DNA of 5,650 nucleotides from Pseudomonadota bacterium (GCA_023419995.1 JAEZXF010000119.1:1-5650); one strand, 5' to 3'; shown: positions 1 through 5,650, numbered from the stretch's first letter. Numbers and translations: made by a program. Notes: generated by a model not told the origin, from the letters alone.

Positions 1-2
1 TC

Positions 3-1058
3 GCCGAATTCTCCCTGACGCCGATCGCCGCCGCCTCGGTGGCGCAGGTCCACCGCGGCAGGCTGCGCGACGGCCGCGAGGTCGCGGTCAAGGTCAAGCG
101 GCCCGGCCTCGAGAAGAGCGTCTCCGACGATCTGCGCTCCCTGTCGACGCTGGTCGGCATCGCCCGCAAGCTGGTGCCGGGGGCGGCGGCGGTCAATCCG
201 CGCGAGCTGATCACCGAGCTGGGCATCGCCGTGCGCGGCCAGATGGATTTCCGCGCCGAGGTCGCCCACAACCGCCGCTTCGCCCGCGAATACGCCCATC
301 TCGACTGGGTGCGGCTGCCCGAGGTCTACGACGAGTTCTCCACCTCGGAGATCATCACCATGGAGTTCATCCACGGCACGAGCCCGAAGAGGTACGTCGA
401 GAAGCGCGGCCGCTTCGACGGCAACCTGGCGGCGAAGATGTACGGCCTCTACATCCAGATGGCCTTCACCAACCGCTTCATTCATGCCGATTTGCATTCG
501 GGCAACATCATGGTCGAGGGCGAGGGCAAGGTGGTGCTGATGGATACCGGCATCGCCCACGAGTTCCCGTCCTACTACGTCAAGCGCCACCTGAGGGCCT
601 ATCTGTGCGTGGCTGCCGTCGACGGCTACATGCAGGTCGACAACTATCTCGGCGACCGGCCGCACATGGTGGCCGGCGAGAAGGCCAAGGCCGCGACCGC
701 CCGCGACTTCCACAGCATGTACCAGCTCTGGGACAGGAACCGCAGCAAGGGCCACACCAAGGATCTGACCACGCTGTGGCTGCAGATCCTCGCGCTGCTG
801 CGCAAGCACCGCATCGCGCTCGACCGCGAGCTCCTTATGATGATGGTCGCCGACATCACCATGTCCGGCCTGGTGCACGAGTTCGACCCCGAGTTCGACG
901 TGGTGGAATACACCCGTCAGGAGCTGCCGCGCCTGATCTTCCGCGACGGCAAGCTGCCGCTCAACGATCCCTACCTGCTCGCCGCGTCGCGCCGCGACCT
1001 GTTGCGCGACATCCGCAGGTCGATGGGGATCGACGTCAACGTCGACGCCTATGTCTGA
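3..1058 (+). CDS. ABC1/AarF/UbiB-family atypical protein kinase, 5'-truncated by window edge
   Basis: This is the 3' part of an ABC1 (UbiB/COQ8-like) kinase; about 351 residues are visible and the N-terminus, including the family's KxGQ motif, lies off the left edge. The GTG at 39 is internal, because the frame is open from base 3 and already reads the alanine-rich nucleotide loop (PIAAASVAQVHRG, 21-59). Further motifs in order are the ATP-site lysine in VAVKVKRPG (Lys codon 90-92), the QMDFRAE segment (240-260), the catalytic loop HADLHSGN (483-506) and the metal-binding MDTG (540-551, a DFG equivalent with Thr for Phe). The end shows the usual ELLMMMVADI...EFDPEFDV pattern. There is no hydrophobic hairpin at the C-terminus, unlike E. 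coli UbiB, so the protein is probably soluble or peripheral. Family members support ubiquinone biosynthesis or act as ATPases/kinases on unknown partners; the role here, next to an acyl-CoA ligase, is unknown. The family call is secure. Confidence 0.93.
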   Translation, partial: AEFSLTPIAAASVAQVHRGRLRDGREVAVKVKRPGLEKSVSDDLRSLSTLVGIARKLVPGAAAVNPRELITELGIAVRGQMDFRAEVAHNRRFAREYAHLDWVRLPEVYDEFSTSEIITMEFIHGTSPKRYVEKRGRFDGNLAAKMYGLYIQMAFTNRFIHADLHSGNIMVEGEGKVVLMDTGIAHEFPSYYVKRHLRAYLCVAAVDGYMQVDNYLGDRPHMVAGEKAKAATARDFHSMYQLWDRNRSKGHTKDLTTLWLQILALLRKHRIALDRELLMMMVADITMSGLVHEFDPEFDVVEYTRQELPRLIFRDGKLPLNDPYLLAASRRDLLRDIRRSMGIDVNVDAYV

Positions 1059-1061
1059 GGA
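1057..1061 (+). promoter_or_regulatory. Ribosome binding site overlapping the kinase stop, selects ATG 1069
   Basis: GAGGA lies 7 bases before ATG 1069 and overlaps the TGA of the kinase gene. The in-frame ATG at 1051 has no purine-rich sequence in front of it and would overlap the kinase gene by 8 bases. The site therefore favours 1069 as the start and implies translational coupling. Confidence 0.7.
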
Positions 1062-1068
1062 CCGAACC

Positions 1069-1881
1069 ATGGCCCGCACCCCGACCGACGGCCTTTCCCG
1101 CCGCGAAGAACCGCTGATCTGGCTGGATTTCTGGGACTACGCGCAGCGCCTGTTCCTCGGCGGCGAGCCGATGCCGTGGCTCGCCCCCGGCGCGTTCGAC
1201 GGCGTCTACCGCCAGGCGCTGGACCTGCTCGATCCGGCCGTCGCCCCGATCGATCTCGACCGGCTGACGGCGAGCTATCTGGCGGCCAATCCCGGCATCC
1301 GCTCGGCGATGACGCGGCGCGCCCGGCCGAGCTATCCGCTGAAGACCCTGCTGGGCGACGCAGGCCTGCGCGCGGCCGTCGCCCGTCTGTGCGACGCGAT
1401 CCGCGACGCGCGCAAGTCGAGGCCGCTGGCGCTGACCGTATCGTCGCCGCTGCGGCTGATGGATGACGCCCACCTGTTCGCGCACGGCGCGCCGATGCCC
1501 GATGCCGGCGAGGACGATTGCGAGCGGGCGGCCGTTTATCTCACCGACTTCCTCGGCGCGCTGGCCCAGCCGCCGGGCACGTTCGTGCTGCTGGTCGACC
1601 GTGACGGCGAGGCGGCGGCGCGAAACTACGTCCACGCGCTCAACCCTCTCTCGAACCTGTGCCGGCACATGCGCTGGAAGCTGGCGCTGGCGACGCGAGC
1701 CGACATCGCCGACCGGATGAGCGCACAGCTCGTCTTCACCCCGGCGGGCCTCGACGGCGTCTGGGGTTCCCTCGACGACGTGGCCGCTGGCCCGCGGCGC
1801 GCGCTCTACGCGACGATCCCCGCCGACGCCCGGCCCGAGGCCGTCCTGTCGTCGCTGAAAACCCTTCGCAACACGATCTGA
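1069..1881 (+). CDS. Conserved-looking protein of unknown function (270 aa), possible TIM-barrel
   Basis: I do not recognise this protein. It is 270 residues from ATG 1069, which has a well-placed GAGGA; starting at ATG 1051 would add six residues. It is soluble, with no signal peptide or membrane segment, and contains many Ala, Leu, Arg and Asp. The N-terminus has an aromatic patch (LIWLDFWDYAQRLF, about residues 16-29). Distinct segments include PLALTVSSPLRLMDDAH (119-135), GTFVLLVDRDG (170-180), a His/Arg/Asn-rich stretch RNYVHALNPLSNLCRHMRW (185-203) and a closing strand-helix ALYATIPADA plus LSSLKTLRN (from 245). The alternation of short hydrophobic strands and helices faintly recalls the UROD/MetE-like barrel fold, but no zinc or cobalamin motif is visible, so this is a guess. 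It sits 10 bases after the kinase gene and 9 bases before the ligase gene, so it probably shares their transcript and perhaps their task. Confidence 0.8.
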   Translation: MARTPTDGLSRREEPLIWLDFWDYAQRLFLGGEPMPWLAPGAFDGVYRQALDLLDPAVAPIDLDRLTASYLAANPGIRSAMTRRARPSYPLKTLLGDAGLRAAVARLCDAIRDARKSRPLALTVSSPLRLMDDAHLFAHGAPMPDAGEDDCERAAVYLTDFLGALAQPPGTFVLLVDRDGEAAARNYVHALNPLSNLCRHMRWKLALATRADIADRMSAQLVFTPAGLDGVWGSLDDVAAGPRRALYATIPADARPEAVLSSLKTLRNTI

Positions 1882-1884
1882 GGA
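1880..1884 (+). promoter_or_regulatory. Ribosome binding site overlapping upstream stop, for the acyl-CoA ligase
   Basis: GAGGA overlaps the TGA of the preceding gene and ends 6 bases before ATG 1891. It repeats the arrangement at 1057-1061 almost exactly, supporting coupled translation of the three left-hand genes. Confidence 0.65.
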
Positions 1885-1890
1885 CATCCC

Positions 1891-3441
1891 ATGCAGCTGA
1901 TCGAGCATTTCGACCGCGGCGCCCGCATCAATCCCGACCGGCCCGTCTTCATCTACGAGGGCGAGGAAACCAGCTACCGCGCCGCGCGCGACCAGAACCT
2001 GCGGATCGCCAACGCCCTGCGCCTCCATGGCGTCGCAGCCGGCGCCAAATGCGCGGTGCTGTCCGACAACAGCCCGCTCGCCTTCAACACCGTGCTCGGC
2101 ATCATCCGGGCCGGCTGCATCTGGGTGCCGGTCAACGCCAAGAACGCGGTGAAGGCGCATTGCGATTTCCTCGGCCTGATCGAATGCGACGTCCTCTTCT
2201 TTGCCAAGGCCTACGAGGACCTGCTGGAGCGCATCACCGCCGCGGTGCCGAGCCTGAAGACGCTGGTCTGCCTCGACGGCGACAGCGCCTACGGATCCGG
2301 CTTCCCCGCCTGGCTCGGCGATGCGCCGGCCGAGCCGGTGGCGCTCGCCGAGGACGACCTCGCCCCGGTGGTGCTCGCCGGCACCGGCGGCACGACGGGG
2401 CTGCCCAAGGGCGTGCTGATATCCAACCGCACGCTCGACTGCTTCATCGCCAACATGCTGGCGACGCTTTCCTTCGACCGGAACTCCGTCTACCTCGCCG
2501 CCGCGCCGATGACGCACGCGGCCGGCGCCTATGCGTTTCCGGTGTTCGCGCAGGGCGGGACGATCCTGCTGCACAACGGCGTCAACCCGCAGCTCTTCAT
2601 CTCCGATATCGCGAAGTACAGGGTCACGGAGACCTTTCTGCCGCCGACGGCGACGCTGGCGATCCTGGCGCAGCCGAACGCGCGGGAAGCGGATTTCTCC
2701 AGCCTGCGCCACTACATCTCCACCGGCGCTCCCATCGCGCCGGACCGGGTCAGCGAGGCGATCGAGGTGTTCGGGCCGTGCTGGACGCAGCTCTACGGCC
2801 AGACCGAGGCGCTGGCGATCATGACCGTCCTGCAGCCGCACGAGAGCGTCGATGCCGGCGGCCGCCCGATCCCGGAGCGCATCGATACCGTGGGACGGGC
2901 CGCGCCGTTCGTCCGGCTCGCGATCATGGACGGCGAGGGCAACCTGCTTCCGAGCGGCACGCGCGGCGAGATCGTCTGCCAGTCGAACCTCGTCATGCTC
3001 GGCTACTACGAGAACCCCGAGGCGACCGCCGAGGTCTCCGGCCACGGCTGGCACCACACCGGCGACGTCGGAACCATCGACGAGGACGGCTTCCTGCGCA
3101 TCCTCGACCGGACGAAGGACATGATCATCACCGGCGGGATGAACGTCTTCCCCTCCGAGATAGAGAACTGGCTCTCGCAGCACCCGGCCGTGCACGAGGT
3201 CGCGGTGATCGGCGTGCCGGACGACAAATGGGGCGAGGCGGTCAAGGCGATCGTCCAGCTCAAGGCGGGGGCCGCGGCCACGACCGACGAGCTGATCGCC
3301 TGGTGCAAGGCGGAGCTCGGCAGCGTCAAGGCGCCGAAATCGATCGACTACGTGACCTCCTTCCCGAAGAGCGCGGTCGGCAAGCTGCTCAAGCGGGATC
3401 TGCGCGAGAAATACTGGCAGGACGCCGGCCGCAAGGTCTGA
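1891..3441 (+). CDS. AMP-forming acyl-CoA synthetase (fatty acid/aryl-CoA ligase family)
   Basis: A complete 516-residue ANL-superfamily enzyme, normal length for a bacterial acyl-CoA ligase. It activates a carboxylic acid with ATP to an acyl-AMP and then transfers it to CoA in the cytoplasm. Core motifs are all present: the ATP loop AGTGGTTGLPKGV (residues 163-175, with Gly where most members have Ser), the STGAPI acyl-site strand (277-282), YGQTEA (302-307), the ribose-binding aspartate in GWHHTGD (Asp392), the hinge segment LDRTKDMIITGG (405-416), and the C-terminal catalytic lysine in SAVGKLLKRD (Lys498). With all catalytic positions intact it should be active. The substrate is not readable from sequence; medium or long-chain fatty, aryl or terpenoid acids are all possible. 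The beta-oxidation-like genes further right fit an acyl-CoA product. The start is supported by the stop-overlapping Shine-Dalgarno sequence. Confidence 0.95.
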   Translation: MQLIEHFDRGARINPDRPVFIYEGEETSYRAARDQNLRIANALRLHGVAAGAKCAVLSDNSPLAFNTVLGIIRAGCIWVPVNAKNAVKAHCDFLGLIECDVLFFAKAYEDLLERITAAVPSLKTLVCLDGDSAYGSGFPAWLGDAPAEPVALAEDDLAPVVLAGTGGTTGLPKGVLISNRTLDCFIANMLATLSFDRNSVYLAAAPMTHAAGAYAFPVFAQGGTILLHNGVNPQLFISDIAKYRVTETFLPPTATLAILAQPNAREADFSSLRHYISTGAPIAPDRVSEAIEVFGPCWTQLYGQTEALAIMTVLQPHESVDAGGRPIPERIDTVGRAAPFVRLAIMDGEGNLLPSGTRGEIVCQSNLVMLGYYENPEATAEVSGHGWHHTGDVGTIDEDGFLRILDRTKDMIITGGMNVFPSEIENWLSQHPAVHEVAVIGVPDDKWGEAVKAIVQLKAGAAATTDELIAWCKAELGSVKAPKSIDYVTSFPKSAVGKLLKRDLREKYWQDAGRKV

Positions 3442-3464
3442 CGGCCAGCCATGCGATGCCCGGG

Positions 3465-3490
3465 AAGGCGGCGACGGACGTTGCCGCCTT
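3465..3490 (+). terminator. Strong hairpin after the ligase gene (11-bp stem, GGAC loop)
   Basis: AAGGCGGCGAC (3465-3475) pairs with GTTGCCGCCTT (3480-3490), with one G-T wobble and a four-base loop. It begins 24 bases after the ligase stop and runs into only three T residues (3489-3491). It is symmetrical enough to work as a terminator or as an RNA 3'-end stabiliser. It competes for bases with the next hairpin. Confidence 0.5.
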
Positions 3491-3511
3491 TCACCTGCAA
3501 GGGCGGCTTTT
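3483..3511 (+). terminator. Probable Rho-independent terminator, alternative hairpin with T run
   Basis: GCCGCCTTT (3483-3491) pairs with AAGGGCGGC (3499-3507), a 9-bp stem with one T-G wobble around a seven-base loop, followed directly by TTTT (3508-3511). This has the classical stem-then-U-tract form. It reuses the right arm of the 3465-3490 hairpin, so only one can form at a time. Likely function: ending the kinase-ligase transcript. Confidence 0.55.
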
Positions 3512-3597
3512 ACATCATGGAAGTCAAAAGCGGGCAGCGGCCTTCCTGAGGCAGGGGCGTCCTTGTTACATCGCAGCCTGATGGAGAGAAGGGCGCG
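3512..3597. other. Intergenic spacer without a convincing promoter
   Basis: Between the hairpins and the GST relic lie 86 bases. I see a purine-rich ribosome-binding stretch (GGAGAGAAGGG, 3583-3593) just before ATG 3598, and a seven-base repeat TTACATC (3510-3516 and 3566-3572). No -35/-10 pair with good spacing is apparent, although a promoter for the right-hand block would be expected here if the hairpin does terminate transcription. Confidence 0.4.
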
Positions 3598-3801
3598 ATG
3601 GTTCAGGCTGCCGGGACGGACGGAAAGACGGTGCGGATGACGCTTTATGCGTCGCTGACCTCGCCGTTCGTGCGCAAGGTCATGATCTGCGCCCACGAGC
3701 TGGGGCTTGCCGACGGGATCGTCCTCGAGCCCTGCGCGCCGCATCCGTTCCGGCGCGTGCCGGCGCGCGCGTCCTTCCGCGCGACCGCTGGCCTCGACTG
3801 A
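3598..3801 (+). pseudogene. Glutathione S-transferase relic, internally deleted (67 codons)
   Basis: The ORF has a good Shine-Dalgarno stretch before ATG 3598; a second start at 3637 begins exactly where GST proteins usually do. From there MTLYASLTSPFVRKVMICA and HELGLAD match the first strand and helix of a GST thioredoxin fold, including the Ser/Pro active-site region. After GIVLEPCAPHPF the protein lacks the expected NPLGKIPAL segment and the whole helical domain. It ends with RASFRATAGLD, which resembles the RPSFxAT type of GST C-terminus. A full protein would be about 200 residues. I infer an in-frame deletion of roughly 130 residues near the repeated CCGGCGCG (3750-3757 and 3760-3767). 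Neither other forward frame restores GST sequence. It could still be translated as a small peptide, but it cannot be a working GST. Confidence 0.65.
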
Positions 3802-3821
3802 CGATCCTCGCAGGGCGCACC

Positions 3822-4475
3822 ATGGATTTTGCCGCATCCGACCTGTCCGTCGACCAGACCTACAAGCTCTTGACGGGGCTGATCGTGCCGCGCCCCATCG
3901 CTTGGGTGACGACGCGCGCGCCCGGCGGCCGCGTCAACCTTGCGCCGTTCAGCGCCTTCACGTTTCTGTCGACCGTGCCGCCCATCATCGGCATCGGCGT
4001 CACCCTGCGCGCTGGCGGATTGAAGGACACGGCGCGCAACATCGACGCCACCGGCGAGTTCGTCGTTCACATCGCCGACGAAAGCCTCATCGAGGCGGTA
4101 CACGGCAGCTCCGCCGAATACCCGCCCGACGTCAGCGAGCCGGAGGTCCTTGGCCTCGAGCTCGTCGCCTCGCGAACGGTCGGCGTGCCGCGCATTGCCC
4201 GCGCGCCGGCGGCGATGGAGTGCAGGCTGGAGCGGGTGGTCGAATTCGGCGAGCGGGGAGCAAGGCTGATCGCCGGCCGCATCGCGCACTTCTGCGTGCG
4301 CGACGACCTCGTCGTCGACGGCAAGGTCCCGACCGAACGCCTGCGTCCGCTCGCCCGCGTCGCCGGGCCGCGCTACGCGCCGATCGGCCCGGTAGTCGAG
4401 ATGGCGCCCCTGCACGAAGGCTCCCGCCGCTACGCCGACACGCCGGCGCCGCAGCGCGCCTTGCAATCTTCCTGA
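3822..4475 (+). CDS. Flavin reductase-like / FMN-binding split-barrel domain protein
   Basis: A complete 217-residue protein of the flavin reductase-like family (DIM6/NTAB type), normal length for the group. The hallmark is at the N-terminus: LLTGLIVPRPIAWVTTR (residues 16-32) followed by VNLAPFSAF (38-46), which line the FMN site, then VPPIIGIGV (52-60), LKDTARNI (67-74) and GEFVVHIA (78-85). The tail reads LRPLARVAGPRYAPIG, also typical. Members bind FMN or FAD and reduce it with NAD(P)H, often to feed a flavin-dependent monooxygenase, though the RPIAWVTT subgroup is mostly uncharacterised. No monooxygenase is visible here. ATG 3822 has AGGG (3812-3815) six bases upstream. It lies 20 bases after the GST relic and 16 bases before the crotonase start, in a likely operon with the genes to its right. 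Confidence 0.9.
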   Translation: MDFAASDLSVDQTYKLLTGLIVPRPIAWVTTRAPGGRVNLAPFSAFTFLSTVPPIIGIGVTLRAGGLKDTARNIDATGEFVVHIADESLIEAVHGSSAEYPPDVSEPEVLGLELVASRTVGVPRIARAPAAMECRLERVVEFGERGARLIAGRIAHFCVRDDLVVDGKVPTERLRPLARVAGPRYAPIGPVVEMAPLHEGSRRYADTPAPQRALQSS

Positions 4476-4481
4476 GCCGAT

Positions 4482-4485
4482 GAGG
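4482..4485 (+). promoter_or_regulatory. Ribosome binding site selecting ATG 4492
   Basis: GAGG lies six bases before ATG 4492. The in-frame ATG at 4480 has only a poor GAG three bases upstream, so 4492 is the likelier start of the crotonase gene. Confidence 0.55.
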
Positions 4486-4491
4486 GATCTC

Positions 4492-5280
4492 ATGTTCCAC
4501 GATATCGAATACCGCACCGAAGGGCCGGTGGGCCTGATCCTCCACGATCGCCCTGATGCCCGCAACGCCGAGAGTCGCCGGCTGCTGGACGAGATGGACA
4601 CCGCACTGGCGCAGGCGGTGGCCGACCCGGAGATACGCGTCGTCGTCATCGGCGGAAACGGCCCGCATTTCTCCGCCGGGCACGACCTGAAGGAAGCGCA
4701 GCGCGAGCGCCAGGATTTCACCGTCGAGGAGCGCTGGGCCTACGAGGAGCAGCGCTATTTCGACTACGCGCTGAGGATATGGGACTGCCCCAAGCCCACC
4801 ATCGCCCGGGTCCAGGGCGCCTGCGTCGCCGGCGGCTTCATGGTGGCGAACATGTGCGACCTGATCGTCGCCTCCGACGACGCCTTCTTCGCCGACCCGG
4901 TGGTGCGCACCCTGTCGGCCGCCGCCGTCGAGGTGCTGGTGCATCCCTGGGTGATGGGGCTACGCAGCGCCAAGGAGTTCCTCTATACCGGCGACCGCAT
5001 GCCGGCGGCGCGGGCCCATGCGATCGGCATGGTCAACCGGGTGGTGCCGCGCGACGCGCTCGAGGCCGAGACGCAGGCGCTGGCGGAGAAGATTGCCCAG
5101 ACGCCGCCCTTCGCCCTGAAGCTGGTCAAGCGCTCGCTCAACCGCAGCTTCGACGCGCAGGGCTTCCGCACCGCGCTTTCGGCCCATTTCGACGTGCACC
5201 AGCTTTCGCACGTGTCGGACGAGTTCGCGCGCAACCGCGGGTCCGGCCTCGCCGAGGCGATCGGGCGCGGCAGGGCATGA
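4492..5280 (+). CDS. Enoyl-CoA hydratase/isomerase (crotonase) family protein lacking canonical catalytic Glu
   Basis: A 262-residue crotonase-fold protein of normal family length; starting at ATG 4480 would add four residues. The CoA/oxyanion signature HFSAGHDLKEA begins at residue 59, and the second oxyanion element is GACVAGGFMVANMCDLIVAS (109-128). AKEFLYTGDRMPAARAHAIG and MVNRVVP form the usual helical end of the core, with a C-terminal trimerisation-type helix region. Aligned by eye to rat mitochondrial enoyl-CoA hydratase, the positions of Glu144 and Glu164 are Met117 and Val137. Glu147, within AAAVEVLVHPW, is the nearest candidate acid/base. The protein may therefore be an isomerase, hydrolase, lyase or other crotonase rather than a standard hydratase. 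It lies between a flavin reductase and an acyl-CoA dehydrogenase, and its stop overlaps the next start (ATGA). Confidence 0.93.
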   Translation: MFHDIEYRTEGPVGLILHDRPDARNAESRRLLDEMDTALAQAVADPEIRVVVIGGNGPHFSAGHDLKEAQRERQDFTVEERWAYEEQRYFDYALRIWDCPKPTIARVQGACVAGGFMVANMCDLIVASDDAFFADPVVRTLSAAAVEVLVHPWVMGLRSAKEFLYTGDRMPAARAHAIGMVNRVVPRDALEAETQALAEKIAQTPPFALKLVKRSLNRSFDAQGFRTALSAHFDVHQLSHVSDEFARNRGSGLAEAIGRGRA

Positions 5281-5650
5281 GCGCGGCATCGCCTCAGGCG
5301 ACGCGAGGGCCGGATTTCCTGCGCGCGGCTTCGGATGCCGGCTTCCGCGCCGGCCTGCGCGAGTGGCTGGGCCGCGAGCTGCCGGCGCAGGCCGCCGGGC
5401 GTGGCCCGGCGGCGCTGAACGCCGTCGAGTTCCGGCTTGCCTGGGAGACCCACACCTGCAAGGCCGGCCTGTCCGGGCTCGGCTGGCCGCGGGAGGCGGG
5501 CGGGCACGCGCTCTCCCTGTCGCGCCAGGCCATCTACCACGAGGAGGTCGCGCGCGCCGGCGCGCCGCTTCCCGTCAACATGATCGCCCACGGCATCGTC
5601 GCTCCGACGCTGATCGCCTTCGGCTCGGCCGCGCAGAAGCAGCGCTATCT
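5277..5650 (+). CDS. Acyl-CoA dehydrogenase, N-terminal part, cut by window edge
   Basis: The frame is open from ATG 5277 to the window end, giving 124 complete codons without a stop. The sequence matches the N-terminal helical domain of acyl-CoA dehydrogenases: FRAGLREWLGRELP, then LSGLGWPREAGG, AIYHEEVARAGAPLPVN and TLIAFGSAAQKQRYL, the last being the helix where the family usually reads GTEEQKQRFLP. These flavoenzymes oxidise acyl-CoA to trans-2-enoyl-CoA and pass electrons to ETF. FAD-binding and catalytic base residues lie beyond the window, so activity cannot be judged. ATG 5277 overlaps the crotonase TGA by ATGA, with AGGG (5272-5275) only one base upstream, so initiation probably relies on translational coupling. 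The APLPVN segment resembles the subgroup used for bulky or unusual acyl chains, where two such genes are often adjacent; that is only an inference. Confidence 0.9.
   Translation, partial: MSAASPQATRGPDFLRAASDAGFRAGLREWLGRELPAQAAGRGPAALNAVEFRLAWETHTCKAGLSGLGWPREAGGHALSLSRQAIYHEEVARAGAPLPVNMIAHGIVAPTLIAFGSAAQKQRY

Noticed and set aside
39..41. GTG at 39 as the start of the kinase gene
   Set aside because: The same frame is open to the left edge and already encodes the conserved alanine-rich loop before this codon, so it is an internal valine.
3451..3549. A 32-codon ORF through the hairpin region, a possible leader peptide
   Set aside because: It has no clear ribosome binding site and no run of a single regulatory amino acid, and its reading frame is easily explained by chance in G+C-rich DNA.
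3510..3572. TTACATC repeated at 3510-3516 and 3566-3572 as a possible operator pair
   Set aside because: Seven bases, 56 apart, not palindromic and not placed against a recognisable promoter; chance is adequate.
1659..3581. A 640-codon plus-strand frame overlapping the unknown gene and the ligase
   Set aside because: It is a shifted frame of the ligase gene with Arg/Ala/Pro-rich low-complexity content; the ligase frame carries all the conserved motifs.
1036..3837. A 933-codon open frame on the minus strand
   Set aside because: It runs antisense across two well-supported genes and is extremely rich in Arg, Asp, Gly and His without any domain pattern, as expected for the reverse complement of high-G+C coding sequence.
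3645..4721. Long minus-strand frames opposite the flavin reductase and crotonase genes
   Set aside because: They have no recognisable motif and shadow genes whose protein families are clear on the plus strand.

Overview
The window is a densely packed, plus-strand stretch of a high-G+C bacterial chromosome (roughly two-thirds G+C by eye, with G/C-ending codons). Gene content and style suggest a proteobacterium, most likely an alphaproteobacterium, but nothing here fixes the genus. No RNA gene, insertion sequence, CRISPR array, phage gene or transcription factor gene is visible.

Left block (3-3441): the 3' part of an ABC1/AarF/UbiB-family atypical kinase, cut by the window edge; a 270-residue protein that I do not recognise; and a complete AMP-forming acyl-CoA ligase. 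They are tightly packed. Each of the last two genes has a Shine-Dalgarno sequence built onto the stop codon of the gene before it (TGAGGA, then ATG), so the three probably form a translationally coupled operon. A G+C-rich inverted repeat with a short T run follows the ligase and probably ends this transcript. The same sequence can fold into two mutually exclusive hairpins.

Middle (3442-3821): 380 bases hold the hairpin region, a spacer of about 90 bases with no convincing promoter, and a 67-codon ORF. The ORF starts like a glutathione S-transferase and ends like one but lacks nearly everything between. It looks like an in-frame internal-deletion relic.

Right block (3822-5650): a flavin-reductase-like FMN-binding protein, a crotonase (enoyl-CoA hydratase/isomerase) family protein, and the N-terminal 124 residues of an acyl-CoA dehydrogenase running off the right edge. 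The crotonase stop and dehydrogenase start share an ATGA overlap.

Taken together, ligase, crotonase and acyl-CoA dehydrogenase are the activation, hydration/isomerisation and alpha,beta-oxidation steps of a beta-oxidation-like route for some carboxylic acid. The flavin reductase may serve a flavin-dependent enzyme outside the window. The substrate cannot be read from sequence. The points most worth a second look are the crotonase without either canonical catalytic glutamate, the unknown protein between kinase and ligase, the GST relic, and the competing hairpins. I see no sign of an exotic multi-gene system such as a defence or mobile module; this looks like an ordinary catabolic neighbourhood with a few unusual parts.
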